From Pseudomonas canadensis (lineage in GTDB: Bacteria > Pseudomonadota > Gammaproteobacteria > Pseudomonadales > Pseudomonadaceae), in the NCBI RefSeq assembly GCF_000503215.1, contig NZ_AYTD01000013.1, positions 1,230,009 to 1,294,008 of the forward strand: a stretch of 64,000 nucleotides of DNA, read 5' to 3'. A model generated the notes under the pieces. The model was given only the letters and a program-made list of their open reading frames with translations. It was not told the DNA's origin and did not search any database. Below are positions 55,001-64,000 of this stretch, one piece after another. Within the stretch, counting starts at the first letter, position 1; each line of letters opens with the position of its first letter. Position numbers and translations under genes: made by a program.

Positions 55001-55946
55001 TCAAGCGCTCCACGGTCTTGGCCCACATTTCATCGACCGGCGCCTGCAGCTTCAACTCGCCACCATCGGGCAGCGGCACGGTGAGCATGTAAGCGTGCAG
55101 GAACAGGCGCTTGCCGCCCAGATCGCGAATCTCCTTGGAGAAATCCTCGTCGCCGTACTTGGTATCGCCAGCGATGCAATGACCAGCGTGCAGGGTGTGC
55201 ACGCGGATCTGGTGGGTACGCCCAGTCACCGGTTTGGCCTCGACCAGGGTGGCGAAGTCACCGAAGCGGCGCAGCACCTTGAACAGGGTCAGGGCCTCTT
55301 TGCCCTCCTCGTCCACTTCCACCATGCGCTCGCCGGAACGCAGGTTGCTCTTCTGCAACGGCGCACGGACGCTCTTGATGGAACTGGCCCAGTTACCGCG
55401 CACCAGCGCCATGTAGCGCTTGTCCACACCATCGCCACGCAGGGCGGTGTGCAGGTGGCGCAACATGCTGCGCTTCTTGGCGATCATCAGCAGGCCAGAG
55501 GTGTCACGGTCCAGGCGATGGACCAACTCCAGCTCCTTGGCGTCCGGGCGCAACTGACGAAAGGCTTCGATCACGCCGAAATTCAGTCCACTGCCGCCGT
55601 GAACCGCAATGCCGCAAGGCTTGTTGATCACGATCAGCTTGTTGTCTTCGAAGACAATCGAGGCTTCCAGGCGTTGCAGCAACCCCTGCGCCAATGGCAC
55701 AGGCTCGTCACGCTCCGGCACGCGAACCGGCGGCACACGGACGATATCGCCCGCCTGCAACTTGTACTCGGGCTTGATCCGGCCCTTGTTCACCCGCACT
55801 TCACCTTTACGCAAGATGCGGTAAATCAAGGTCTTGGGCACGCCTTTGAGCCTGGCCAGGAGAAAATTGTCGATGCGTTGGCCGGCATATTCCGGCGAGA
55901 CCTCAAGCAGCTGGACGCTGGGGGTCTGGGGGGCGGTAGTCGTCAT
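54987..55946 (-). CDS. rluC: 23S rRNA pseudouridine synthase RluC
   Basis: 319 residues: an S4-like N-terminal RNA-binding domain ([34 protein letters not shown]), then the catalytic core with [16 protein letters not shown] (catalytic aspartate) and RTHQIRVH. It isomerises U955/U2504/U2580-type positions in 23S rRNA. It is divergent from rne; their promoters share the region 55947-56000. Confidence 0.95.
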   Translation of the reverse strand: MTTTAPQTPSVQLLEVSPEYAGQRIDNFLLARLKGVPKTLIYRILRKGEVRVNKGRIKPEYKLQAGDIVRVPPVRVPERDEPVPLAQGLLQRLEASIVFEDNKLIVINKPCGIAVHGGSGLNFGVIEAFRQLRPDAKELELVHRLDRDTSGLLMIAKKRSMLRHLHTALRGDGVDKRYMALVRGNWASSIKSVRAPLQKSNLRSGERMVEVDEEGKEALTLFKVLRRFGDFATLVEAKPVTGRTHQIRVHTLHAGHCIAGDTKYGDEDFSKEIRDLGGKRLFLHAYMLTVPLPDGGELKLQAPVDEMWAKTVERLSVAP

Positions 55947-55975
55947 GGCGGCGATGATAACAATTTTTTATGGAA

Positions 55976-56004
55976 TTGAAGCACTTAATCATTGCTGCTA
56001 TAGT
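55976..56004 (+). promoter_or_regulatory. Sigma-70 promoter of rne
   Basis: TTGAAG (55976-55981), 17 bases, TATAGT (55999-56004). It predicts a start near 56011 and a leader of about 695 nt. Confidence 0.75.
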
Positions 56005-56010
56005 CGCGAA

Positions 56011-56705
56011 CGCCGCCAAAAGCGGCCTGGACAGAGGACTTGCGGCAAACTGCCGGCCCTGACCATCGCAATTCATCAGGACGCGAGGCCGTCCTACGGG
56101 GCTTTCGCCACCCTGGAAGGCTCAAGATTGTAACAAGCGCAGGTGACATGAGGCCTGAAGCGAGTGCAGAAAGCAGAGTGAATACTCGCGTTCTGCGCCG
56201 ATATTTACGGCCAGTTCACAAAGTGCAGTCAGTCTTGGACCAGACCACGGCGAATACTTCGGAAACAACGCCTGTTAAGAGCTGAGTGAGAGCGCAACCG
56301 CCCACACCTAGTCTTGTTTAGCCATGAGCGTGGACTCCCCATTGGAGAACACGGTAAATGCCAACCCGCTGCGGATTCTGCGCGCGGCAGCACCCGAATT
56401 ATCAGGGATACGTGTAGGGTGGAGATGCACAACCGTCGGACTGTGTAGCACTAGGCTTATATTTAGACGCTTCATCTCGTCCACAGTCGCCGGTTGATTC
56501 CTCCTCCTGACCTTAGCTTTTGTTGAAGTGGTGCCTTTGTCACCACCGCTAACAAGCAGGACGCGTCCGTCGCGATACCGGCCCAATTGGCTGGTTTTTG
56601 CTGGACACTGGAGTGGCCAACCACTCTTGACGCACCTGACACCGACCGTGAGAAGTCGTGTGTGCCGAACGCCGTTTCCGGCAGCCCGGAAACCGACGGT
56701 ACAAC
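56011..56705 (+). promoter_or_regulatory. Long 5' leader of rne (rne-II RNA region)
   Basis: About 695 nt precede the rne ATG. The Pseudomonadaceae rne leaders carry the conserved rne-II RNA motif, a likely RNase E autoregulation element. A hairpin (CCGTTTCCGG / CCGGAAACCG-like, about 56670-56695) lies 10 bases before the start codon. The exact motif limits cannot be fixed by eye. Confidence 0.6.
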
Positions 56706-59700
56706 ATGAAAAGAATGCTGATTAACGCAACTCAACCCGAAGAGTTGCGTGTTGCACTGGTAGATGGCCAACGCCTCTACGACCTGGACATCGAATCCGG
56801 TGCACGCGAGCAAAAGAAGGCCAACATCTATAAAGGCCGTATTACTCGCATCGAACCAAGCCTTGAGGCTGCCTTTGTCGATTTCGGCTCCGAGCGCCAC
56901 GGCTTCCTGCCACTCAAAGAAATCTCCCGCGAATACTTCAAGAAAGCTCCTGAAGGCCGCGTGAACATCAAGGACGTCCTGAGCGAAGGCCAGGAAGTCA
57001 TCGTCCAGGTAGAAAAAGAAGAACGTGGCAACAAGGGCGCAGCCCTGACCACCTTCATCAGCCTGGCCGGCCGCTACCTGGTCCTGATGCCAAACAACCC
57101 ACGTGCCGGCGGCATTTCCCGTCGCATCGAAGGCGAAGAGCGCAACGAACTGCGTGAAGCGCTGAACGGCCTGATCGCACCGGCCGACATGGGCCTGATC
57201 GTTCGCACTGCAGGCCTGGGCCGCAGCAGCGAAGAAATGCAGTGGGACCTCGACTACCTGCTGCAACTGTGGACCGCTATCAAAGAAGCGTCCCTGGATC
57301 GTTCCGCGCCGTTCCTGATCTATCAGGAAAGCAACGTGATCATCCGCGCCATCCGCGATTACCTGCGCCAGGACATCGGCGAAGTGCTGATCGACAGCGT
57401 TGAAGCCCAGGACGAAGCCCTGACCTTCATCCGCCAGGTGATGCCGCAGTACGCCAGCAAGATCAAGCTGTACGAAGACAGCGTTCCGCTGTTCAACCGT
57501 TTCCAGATCGAAAGCCAGATCGAGACCGCCTTCCAGCGCGTGGTCGAACTGCCTTCCGGTGGCTCCATCGTGATCGACCCGACCGAAGCCCTGGTGTCCA
57601 TCGACATCAACTCGGCGCGTGCGACCAAAGGCAGCGACATCGAAGAAACCGCCCTGCAAACCAACCTGGAAGCGGCTGAAGAAATCGCCCGCCAGCTGCG
57701 CCTGCGTGACATCGGCGGCCTGATCGTGATCGACTTCATCGACATGACCCCGGCCAAGAACCAGCGCGCCGTGGAAGAAAAAGTCCGCGAATGCCTGGAA
57801 GCTGACCGTGCCCGCGTACAGGTCGGCCGCATTTCGCGCTTCGGCCTGCTGGAAATGTCCCGTCAGCGCCTGCGTCCGTCCCTGGGCGAAAGCAGCGGCA
57901 TCGTCTGCCCGCGTTGCAACGGCACCGGCATCATCCGTGACGTTGAATCGCTGTCGCTGGCGATCCTGCGCTTGATCGAAGAAGAAGCCCTGAAAGACCG
58001 CACCGCCGAAGTCCGCGCGCAAGTGCCGATCCCGGTTGCAGCGTTCCTGCTCAACGAAAAACGCAACTCGATCACCAAGATCGAACTGCGCACCCGTGCC
58101 CGTATCGTCATCCTGCCGAACGATCACCTCGAAACCCCGCACTTCGAAGTGCAGCGCCTGCGTGACGACAGCCCGGAAGCCCACAGCGGCCAGTCCAGCT
58201 ACGAAATCGCCGCTGCCGCTGCCGAAGTGGAAGAGGTCCAGCCTGCTGCCGCGACCCGCACCCTGGTTCGCCAGGAAGCCGCAGTCAAGACCGCGCCGGC
58301 CCGCGCCAACGCACCGGTTCCGACCGAAGTCGCCGCGCCAGTTGCCGCACCGGCCGCCCTGCCTGAGCCAAGCCTGTTCAAAGGCCTGGTGAAGTCGCTG
58401 GTCAGCCTGTTCGCCACCAAGGAAGAGCCAGCTGCTCCGGTTGTGGTTGAGAAACCTGCCGCCGAGCGCCCTGCGCGCAACGAAGAACGTCGCAACGGTC
58501 GCCAGCAGAGCCGTAACCGCAATGGTCGTCGTGACGAAGAGCGCAAGCCGCGCGAAGAACGTGCACCGCGTGAAGAACGCGCTCCACGCGAAGAACGTGC
58601 CCCTCGCGAAGCCCGTGAAGAAACCCCGACCGTAGAACGCGCACCACGCGAAGAGCGTGCACCGCGCACTCCACGTGCCCCGCGTGAAGACCGCAAGCCA
58701 CGTGGCGAGCGTGAAGAACGTGTGCGCGAACTGCGTGAGCCGCTGGACGCAGCCCCTGCTGTAGCCGGTGCCGCCGCTGCTGCTACCGAAGAGCGTCCAG
58801 CTCGCCAGCCGCGTGAAGAGCGTGCGCCACGTGAAGAACGCCAACCTCGCGCCCCGCGTGAAGAGCGTCAACCGCGTGCCGAACAAGCCGCTGCCGCCAG
58901 CGAAGAAGAAGTGCTGACCGGCGAAGAGCAACTGCAGGAAGACGGTCAGGAAGGCGCCGAAGGCGATCGTCCACGCCGCCGCTCCCGTGGCCAGCGTCGT
59001 CGCAGCAACCGTCGTGAGCGTCAACGTGATGCCAACGGCAACGTGATCGAAGGCTCGGAAGAGACCGGCGAGAACGCAGAAGCCGCTACCAGCGAACCGA
59101 CTGGCGCCGAACTGGCTGCCGGCCTGGCCGTTACCGCTGCGGTTGCCAGCTCGGTCATCAGCGCACCGGCTGAAGCCCAGGCTCACGAACAGGCTGAACG
59201 TGCCACTGCTGCTGTTGAAGAAACCGTAGCGGTTGAAGCACCTGCTGCCGAGACCCCAGTGGTTGAAGCGCCGGTTGTTGAAGCGCCTGCAGTTGAAGCG
59301 CCAGTCGTAGAGGCTCCGGTTGTCGAAGCCACCACCCCAATCGAAGCGCCGGTTGTTCCGGAAGTGGAAGTTGCCCCGGTTCAAGAAGCCCAGCCAGAAG
59401 TTGAAGTGGCAGCGGTTGAGCCCGCCCCAGTGGTTGAGCCTCAGCCAGTGGTTGAAGCGGTGGTTGAAGCACCGGTTGTCGAAGCAGCGCCAGAAGTACG
59501 TGAAGTCCGCGAAGTTCGTGAAGAACAGACCGCCTTCCAATGGACTGCCGAGCCTGCCGCGCCGGTTGAAGCGCCACAACCTGCCACTGTGGTAGAAGAA
59601 GCGCCAGCACCGGTTGCCGAAGTCGTGGTTGCCGAGCCAGCCCCAGTGGTTGAGCCTGCTCCGGTCGTTGAACCTGCGCCAGTGGTTGAAGCGCCGGTGG

Positions 59701-59873
59701 TTGCCGAAGTTGCCGCCCCCGTGGTTGAAGCAGCACCGGTCAGCGCGCTGACCGAAAACGGCCGTGCCCCGAACGACCCACGTGAAGTGCGTCGTCGTCG
59801 CAAGGAAGCCGAAGCCGCCGCAGCGGCTGCCGCAGCACAGGAAGCAGAGCACGAGAGCAAACCTCTCGCCTGA
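56706..59873 (+). CDS. rne: Ribonuclease E
   Basis: 1055 residues from ATG 56706. The N-terminal half is the catalytic S1/RNase E domain: [82 protein letters not shown], and the zinc link CPRCNGTG (C401 and C404). The C-terminal half is a disordered scaffold with many REERAP repeats (about residues 620-690) and Val-Val-Glu-Ala/Pro repeats (850-1010), ending in an [12 protein letters not shown] segment. Such short motifs bind RNA and degradosome partners in Pseudomonas. It cleaves 5'-monophosphorylated RNA and starts mRNA decay and rRNA processing. Confidence 0.97.
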   Translation: MKRMLINATQPEELRVALVDGQRLYDLDIESGAREQKKANIYKGRITRIEPSLEAAFVDFGSERHGFLPLKEISREYFKKAPEGRVNIKDVLSEGQEVIVQVEKEERGNKGAALTTFISLAGRYLVLMPNNPRAGGISRRIEGEERNELREALNGLIAPADMGLIVRTAGLGRSSEEMQWDLDYLLQLWTAIKEASLDRSAPFLIYQESNVIIRAIRDYLRQDIGEVLIDSVEAQDEALTFIRQVMPQYASKIKLYEDSVPLFNRFQIESQIETAFQRVVELPSGGSIVIDPTEALVSIDINSARATKGSDIEETALQTNLEAAEEIARQLRLRDIGGLIVIDFIDMTPAKNQRAVEEKVRECLEADRARVQVGRISRFGLLEMSRQRLRPSLGESSGIVCPRCNGTGIIRDVESLSLAILRLIEEEALKDRTAEVRAQVPIPVAAFLLNEKRNSITKIELRTRARIVILPNDHLETPHFEVQRLRDDSPEAHSGQSSYEIAAAAAEVEEVQPAAATRTLVRQEAAVKTAPARANAPVPTEVAAPVAAPAALPEPSLFKGLVKSLVSLFATKEEPAAPVVVEKPAAERPARNEERRNGRQQSRNRNGRRDEERKPREERAPREERAPREERAPREAREETPTVERAPREERAPRTPRAPREDRKPRGEREERVRELREPLDAAPAVAGAAAAATEERPARQPREERAPREERQPRAPREERQPRAEQAAAASEEEVLTGEEQLQEDGQEGAEGDRPRRRSRGQRRRSNRRERQRDANGNVIEGSEETGENAEAATSEPTGAELAAGLAVTAAVASSVISAPAEAQAHEQAERATAAVEETVAVEAPAAETPVVEAPVVEAPAVEAPVVEAPVVEATTPIEAPVVPEVEVAPVQEAQPEVEVAAVEPAPVVEPQPVVEAVVEAPVVEAAPEVREVREVREEQTAFQWTAEPAAPVEAPQPATVVEEAPAPVAEVVVAEPAPVVEPAPVVEPAPVVEAPVVAEVAAPVVEAAPVSALTENGRAPNDPREVRRRRKEAEAAAAAAAAQEAEHESKPLA

Positions 59874-59885
59874 TTCGCGCAGCGA

Positions 59886-59926
59886 CTAAAAAGCCCCGCC
59901 TGAGTGATCAGGCGGGGCTTTTTATT
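59886..59926 (+). terminator. Intrinsic terminator of rne
   Basis: AAGCCCCGCCTGA / TCAGGCGGGGCTT stem with a T-run, about 15 bases after the stop. The A-run on the left makes it bidirectional. Confidence 0.92.
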
Positions 59927-59948
59927 GACTACGGATACACATTCAACC

Positions 59949-59974
59949 GTAGGAGCCGGCTTGCCGGCGCCTAC
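59949..59974. repeat. Single short REP palindrome
   Basis: GTAGGAGCCGGCTTGCCGGC with CGGCGCCTAC, a compact one-arm REP of the GTAGGAGCYGGCTTGCC class, without the partner arm. It lies just after the rne terminator. Confidence 0.75.
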
Positions 59975-59976
59975 AA

Positions 59977-60567
59977 TTAGGGTGGGGAGTAATGTAAAGA
60001 CTGTGGCAGGTCGACATCCCAGAGCACGCCCGGATCATCAACAGACACTTCACATACCTTCGCCTGCGCAAACAACGGCCTGGCACCACGATCACCTTTC
60101 AACGCCATCAGCCCTGGCCCAGATGCCCGGCTAAACGCCACAGGGTGCCCATACTGCCCATCCTGCACCGGCACACTGATGTCACCCTCCTCCAGCCCAT
60201 CAATCACCCGTTCAACGCTGGACGACCAGATAAACGGCATATCTCCCAGCACCACCAGCCAGCCGTCCGCCGCCGCACTGGCTGCAACCGCCGCCGCAAT
60301 ACTGTCACCCATGCCTGCTGAGCGCAGCAGCAAGACCTTGCAACCGTAGGCCTCTGCCAAGCGAATCACTTCAAGCCGGTCCGGTGAAGTCACCACCCAG
60401 CGCTCAACCACAGCTGCCGGCAGACTCATCAGCACCTGCTCGATCACCGGCCGTGTTACGCCATCCAGCCCCACACAATCAGCCAACAACTTATCCTGGT
60501 CTACCCCCGCCACGGCACGAAAGCGACTGCCCTGCCCCGCCGCGAGCACAATTGCTGTGACAGTCAC
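59977..60567 (-). CDS. MobA-like NTP transferase (MocA type)
   Basis: 196 residues. The nucleotidyltransferase P-loop LAAGQGSRF is followed by DKLLAD (lysine motif), GMGDSIAAAVA and LGDMPFIW (metal ligand), and GHPVAFSRA. The pattern is that of molybdenum cofactor CTP/GTP transferases such as MocA. Its start overlaps the XdhC stop by four bases. It attaches a nucleotide to molybdopterin for a xanthine-dehydrogenase-like enzyme. Confidence 0.88.
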   Translation of the reverse strand: MTVTAIVLAAGQGSRFRAVAGVDQDKLLADCVGLDGVTRPVIEQVLMSLPAAVVERWVVTSPDRLEVIRLAEAYGCKVLLLRSAGMGDSIAAAVAASAAADGWLVVLGDMPFIWSSSVERVIDGLEEGDISVPVQDGQYGHPVAFSRASGPGLMALKGDRGARPLFAQAKVCEVSVDDPGVLWDVDLPQSLHYSPP

Positions 60568-61550
60568 TCAGCCACCACCGGCAATGGTTTCTTCTGCATC
60601 GGCGCCACACCGTTTTTGATCGCGACAATTTCCGCCATCAGCGACAACGCGATCTCCGACGGAGTGTGGCTGCCGATATGCAAGCCAATCGGCCCATGCA
60701 GGCGTGCGATCGCCTCGGAGGACAGCCCCAGCGCAGCGAGGTTTTCCCGGCGTTTCTGGCTATTGACCCGCGAACCCAGTGCGCCGATATAGAACGCCGA
60801 TGAATTCAGCGCTGTCAGCAACGCCATATCATCCAGGCGCGGGTCATGGGTGAGGCAGACGATGGCCGTGCGCTCATCGGTCTGGATGTTCAGCACCGCT
60901 TCATCGGGCATGCCGGGTACAAAGCGGCCATGCTGCTCTTCCCAGCCGTAGACGAATTCGTCGCGCGGGTCGCAGATCAGCACTTCGAAATCCAGCAAGC
61001 GCGCCATTTCCGCCACATAACGCGACAACTGGCCGGCGCCAATCAACAGCAGGCGCCAGCGCGGGCCATAGATCGCGCGCAAGCGTTCGCCATCGAAAGT
61101 GACGACATCCGTCTTGCTCGCGCCGCCCAAGGTGACCTTGCCGGTGGCCAGGTCAAGCTCGCGTGCGACGATCTGGTGATCTTCACACCGCGCCAGCAGC
61201 TCACACACCCACTCCCACTCGTCCACGCGTTCCTCGGTCAGGCGCAGGGTGCCACCGCATGGCAGACCAAAACGCGCAGCTTCATCGCGGGTCACACCGT
61301 AGGTCACCAATTGCACCGGCGGCCCGTCTTCAGGCAAGCGACCATCCTGCAGGCGCGCAATCAAGTCATCCTCGATGCAACCACCCGACACCGAGCCGAT
61401 CACCACACCATCGCCACGCAACGCCAGCATCGCCCCTGGCGGGCGTGGTGCGCTGCCCCAGGTCTGGACCACGCTGTACAACACTACTCGCTGCCCGGCG
61501 CGGCGCCATTCGAGCACGCTGCGCAGGACATTCAAATCAACACTGTCCAC
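60564..61550 (-). CDS. XdhC/CoxI-family protein
   Basis: 328 residues from GTG 61550; AGGAGG lies four bases before it, which decides the start over an upstream ATG. The N-terminal XdhC/CoxI motif (GSAPRPPGAMLALRGDGVVIGSVSGGCIEDD) and the C-terminal Rossmann-like domain (LIGAGQLSRYVAEMA, TDERTAIVCLTHDPRLDD, YIGALGSRVNSQKR) match the family that matures the molybdenum cofactor and inserts it into xanthine dehydrogenase-like enzymes. It is paired with the MocA-like transferase. No Mo hydroxylase gene is visible in the window. Confidence 0.9.
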   Translation of the reverse strand: MDSVDLNVLRSVLEWRRAGQRVVLYSVVQTWGSAPRPPGAMLALRGDGVVIGSVSGGCIEDDLIARLQDGRLPEDGPPVQLVTYGVTRDEAARFGLPCGGTLRLTEERVDEWEWVCELLARCEDHQIVARELDLATGKVTLGGASKTDVVTFDGERLRAIYGPRWRLLLIGAGQLSRYVAEMARLLDFEVLICDPRDEFVYGWEEQHGRFVPGMPDEAVLNIQTDERTAIVCLTHDPRLDDMALLTALNSSAFYIGALGSRVNSQKRRENLAALGLSSEAIARLHGPIGLHIGSHTPSEIALSLMAEIVAIKNGVAPMQKKPLPVVAE

Positions 61551-61626
61551 AAAACCTCCTGCAAGCGTCACAACCGTTTCACTTACTGTAAAACAAAAGC
61601 AGCCAAAGTAATGCGCCAGAAACGCA

Positions 61627-61653
61627 AACGCCCCGAACCAGTCGGGGCGTTTG
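61627..61653. terminator. Intrinsic terminator after dctA
   Basis: Perfect stem AAACGCCCCGA / TCGGGGCGTTT, 37 bases after the dctA stop. Its short T-run is weak, so efficiency is uncertain. Confidence 0.7.
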
Positions 61654-61689
61654 TCGGTTGCTGTGGCGTCAGGTCACGCCAGCAGCGGC

Positions 61690-63021
61690 TTACTTGACGA
61701 CAGGTGCAGGGCCTTCGGCCACGCCCAGGTCATCCAGCTCGCGGGTTTCCGAGATACCGGTACCGCCGGACGCCAGCTCGCTTTGCAGCTTGTCGGTGTC
61801 CAGTTCCTTGACCCACTTGGCCACAACGATGGTGGCAACCGCGTTACCCACCAGGTTGGTCAGCGCGCGGGCTTCGGACATGAAGCGGTCGATACCCAGG
61901 ATCAGCGCGAGGCCGGCAACCGGCAGGTGGCCTACGGCCGACAGGGTGGCAGCCAGTACGATGAAGCCCGAACCGGTCACACCTGCAGCGCCTTTGGAGG
62001 ACAGCAGCAGCACCAGCAGCAGGGTGATCTGGTGGGTGATGTCCATGTGGGTGTCAGTCGCCTGGGCGATGAACACGGCAGCCATGGTCAGGTAGATCGA
62101 AGTACCGTCGAGGTTGAAGGAGTAGCCGGTTGGAATCACCAGGCCTACTACGGATTTCTTCGCACCCAGACGCTCCATCTTGATCAGCATGCGTGGCAGT
62201 GCGGATTCGGAAGACGAAGTACCCAGAACGATCAGCAGCTCTTCACGGATGTAGCGGATCAATTTGATCACACTGAAACCGTGGGCGCGGCAGATACCAC
62301 CCAGCACCACCAGCACGAACAGGATGCAGGTGATGTAGAAGCAGATCATCAGCTGACCCAACTGCACCAAGGAACCCACACCGTAGGCGCCGATGGTGAA
62401 CGCCATGGCACCCAGGGCACCGATTGGCGCGAGCTTCATGATCATGTTGATGATGTTGAACATCACGTGGGCGAAGCGATCGATGAAGTCCAGCACCGGC
62501 TTGCCGTAGGCACCCAGGCGGTGCAGGGCGAAACCGAAGATCACCGAGAACATCAGCACTTGCAGGATATCGCCGTTGGCGAAGGCGCCGACGATGGTGT
62601 TAGGGATCACATTGAGGATAAAGCCGACGATGCTCTGGTCTTTACCGGCAGTGACGTAGGCCGCCACTTTGGACGCGTCCAGGGTCGCTACGTCGATGTG
62701 CATGCCGGCGCCCGGTTGCACGACGTTTACCACGATCAAGCCGATCAGCAGCGCGATGGTCGAAACGATCTCGAAGTAGAGCAGCGCATAGCCGCCGGTC
62801 TTGCCGACCGATTTCATGCTTTGCATGCCAGCGATGCCGCTGACAACGGTGCAGAAGATGATCGGGGCGATGACCATTTTGATCAGTTTGATGAACCCGT
62901 CACCCAGCGGCTTGAGGGCCACACCGGTCTGCGGGTAGAAGTGACCGAGCAAAATACCGATAACGATTGCAACGATCACCTGGAAGTACAGGGATTTGTA
63001 GATTGGCTGACGAGTCGTCAT
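61690..63021 (-). CDS. dctA: C4-dicarboxylate/cation symporter DctA
   Basis: 443 residues from ATG 63021. The glutamate/dicarboxylate transporter family features are clear: [53 protein letters not shown] (serine-rich loop HP1), [21 protein letters not shown] (NXXXD binding loop) and [21 protein letters not shown]. It imports succinate, fumarate and malate with H+ or Na+. A sigma-54 promoter and two upstream dyads lie in front of it. Confidence 0.96.
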   Translation of the reverse strand: MTTRQPIYKSLYFQVIVAIVIGILLGHFYPQTGVALKPLGDGFIKLIKMVIAPIIFCTVVSGIAGMQSMKSVGKTGGYALLYFEIVSTIALLIGLIVVNVVQPGAGMHIDVATLDASKVAAYVTAGKDQSIVGFILNVIPNTIVGAFANGDILQVLMFSVIFGFALHRLGAYGKPVLDFIDRFAHVMFNIINMIMKLAPIGALGAMAFTIGAYGVGSLVQLGQLMICFYITCILFVLVVLGGICRAHGFSVIKLIRYIREELLIVLGTSSSESALPRMLIKMERLGAKKSVVGLVIPTGYSFNLDGTSIYLTMAAVFIAQATDTHMDITHQITLLLVLLLSSKGAAGVTGSGFIVLAATLSAVGHLPVAGLALILGIDRFMSEARALTNLVGNAVATIVVAKWVKELDTDKLQSELASGGTGISETRELDDLGVAEGPAPVVK

Positions 63022-63156
63022 TGCAAAGTTCCTCAATCGTCCCGTGTGGCAAAGATCCGCCATTGCCCACGACACTTGAATTGCGAACCCTCCTGCACTG
63101 GAGGGATTTGTTGTTTGCGAGCCCTGTAGGAACAAGCCTGCGCTGTAATCCCTATC

Positions 63157-63171
63157 GCAAACGCCGTGCCA
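63157..63171 (-). promoter_or_regulatory. Sigma-54 (RpoN) promoter of dctA
   Basis: On the minus strand TGGCAC-N5-TTGCGA, an excellent -24/-12 match, about 135 bases before the dctA start. This fits the known RpoN/DctD control of dctA in Pseudomonas. Confidence 0.8.
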
Positions 63172-63249
63172 CTTCGCTGAAAAACCCTGAAGGCCTTTAG
63201 ACATCAGGGCTTGGGGTTCTGAGGTGCCCCTCCACGCGGTAAAACAGGT

Positions 63250-63304
63250 GGCGGATTTCCGCCCACTCGTCCAATCCCGTCCTACAATTTGGCGGATATC
63301 CGCC
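63250..63304 (-). promoter_or_regulatory. Two tandem dyads, likely enhancer sites for the dctA activator
   Basis: GGCGGATTTCCGCC (63250-63263) and the perfect palindrome GGCGGATATCCGCC (63291-63304) are 41 bases apart centre to centre, roughly four helical turns, and lie 80-135 bases upstream of the sigma-54 box. This is the typical placement of DctD-type enhancer-binding sites. They also lie just before the divergent AraC-family gene. Confidence 0.7.
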
Positions 63305-63360
63305 TTGTGACCGCATTCGGGGCTGACTACCATCAGCCCCTCCATGGACGAGGCCTTCGC

Positions 63361-64000
63361 ATGCGTGAACGTACCATCGCCAGTCATTACGCCAGGGCGG
63401 CCCTCGGCGGGGCGCGTCGGGCCGGCTATGACTACTCGGGCTTGCTGCAGCAGGTGGGCATCACCCCGGAACTGCTTACCGAACCCCGCGCCCGCATCGC
63501 GCCGGAGCAGTTCACCCGCCTGCTGCAAATGCTGTGGCTGGCACTGGACGACGAATACCTGGGGTTCGCCGACGGCCCGAGTAAACGCGGCACCTTCGCC
63601 ATGATGTGCCACGCATTGATCCACTGCCGCACCTTGGAGAAGGCTCTGGAGCGCGGTTTATTATTTTATAGCCTATTCCCACAAGGCCCGCGCTGGCAGC
63701 TGACACGCGAAGGCGAAATGGCCCGCTTGAGCCTGGACGACTCGCAGTTGTGGGACCCGGATCATTTCTTGAGTGAGTGCCTGCTGGTGATCTGGCATCG
63801 ACTGGGCAGTTGGCTGATCGGCCAACGTATCCGGCTACATCAGGCCACTTTCAGCTACCCAATGCCGGCGCACGCCGGTGAATATGACCTGCTGTTTCCC
63901 TGTGTCCAGGTATTCGGTGCACCGAACAGCAGCCTGGTGTTTCCCGCACGCTATTTGAACCTGCCGTTGTTGCAGGACGAACGCACCCTCAAGCACTTCC
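63361..64000 (+). CDS. AraC-family regulator, partial (C-terminus outside window)
   Basis: 213 visible residues. The N-terminal region (about 20-190) is the Arabinose_bd-type domain of the AraC family ([53 protein letters not shown]). The DNA-binding domain would follow beyond the window edge. The ATG at 63361 was chosen because it starts the conserved region; a GTG alternative lies two codons later. It is divergent from dctA across the sigma-54 region. The ligand and targets are unknown. Confidence 0.85.
   Translation, partial: MRERTIASHYARAALGGARRAGYDYSGLLQQVGITPELLTEPRARIAPEQFTRLLQMLWLALDDEYLGFADGPSKRGTFAMMCHALIHCRTLEKALERGLLFYSLFPQGPRWQLTREGEMARLSLDDSQLWDPDHFLSECLLVIWHRLGSWLIGQRIRLHQATFSYPMPAHAGEYDLLFPCVQVFGAPNSSLVFPARYLNLPLLQDERTLKHF

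Noticed and set aside
53351-55084. A roughly 577-codon plus-strand frame across sppA, the HAD gene and rluC.
   Set aside because: It spans three well-supported minus-strand genes and has no recognisable domain; shadow of high-GC coding.
56472-59852. A very long (about 1126-codon) open frame antisense to rne.
   Set aside because: It arises because the rne tail is made of repeated GAA/GTT-type codons whose complement avoids stop codons. Its translation is low-complexity Phe/Gly/Arg-rich, and the real gene on the other strand has all RNase E motifs.
61651-63129. A 492-codon plus-strand frame over dctA.
   Set aside because: Shadow of dctA, rich in His/Gln/Asp and without a fold pattern.

Overview
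The window is a stretch of Pseudomonas chromosome, most likely from the P. fluorescens group. The evidence is high-GC coding, the block rne / rluC / HAD / sppA / maf / yceD-rpmF-plsX-fabD-fabG-acpP-fabF-pabC-mltG-tmk-holB / tatD in the Pseudomonas order, and many copies of the roughly 90-bp paired REP elements (REPINs) typical of fluorescent pseudomonads. No prophage, insertion sequence, rRNA or CRISPR array was seen. There is one tRNA gene, tRNA-Ser(GGA).

Layout. 1-9.2 kb: a partial membrane gene, a lipoprotein, tRNA-Ser, a crotonase, a PlsC-type acyltransferase, a CorA transporter, a class I glutamine amidotransferase, and a beta-oxidation pair (FadB-like multienzyme plus thiolase). 9.5-13.8 kb: a 31-residue membrane microprotein, a cytochrome c, and a tight three-gene operon (circularly permuted ATP-grasp, alpha-E, transglutaminase) proposed to ligate and trim peptides. 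14-20.5 kb: a candidate sRNA, RraB, small unknowns, a START-domain protein, a YkgJ protein, a MocR-type regulator, and an envelope operon (solute-binding protein, DUF4398 lipoprotein, OmpA lipoprotein). 20.5-24.4 kb: etfBA diverging from etfD, which feed beta-oxidation electrons to ubiquinone; etfD has a clear promoter with a PsrA-like operator. 24.6-32.3 kb: an AraC regulator with a zinc alcohol dehydrogenase, an IclR regulator, and an L-arabinose ABC uptake operon (SDR, araF, araG, araH), separated by REPINs.

32.3-42.3 kb: a GNAT, an MFS pump, two small proteins, then a nucleoside-salvage-like cluster (GntR, ADP-ribosylglycohydrolase family, NCS1 permease, PfkB kinase) resembling E. coli yegTUVW, followed by DUF1285, DUF4823, MoaA and TetR genes. 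42.6-56 kb: the fatty-acid / cell-envelope / replication block. It lacks pilZ between holB and tatD, where P. aeruginosa has it. 56-60 kb: RNase E with a roughly 700-nt leader. 60-64 kb: MocA/XdhC molybdenum-cofactor handling genes, dctA with a sigma-54 promoter and two upstream dyads, and the start of an AraC-family gene.

Themes that tie the genes together are fatty acid synthesis (fab block) versus degradation (FadB-like, thiolase, ETF chain under a PsrA-like site), RNA turnover (rne plus its inhibitor family member rraB), and uptake of sugars, C4-dicarboxylates and probably a nucleobase or nucleoside. All assignments come from reading the sequence; no database search was run.
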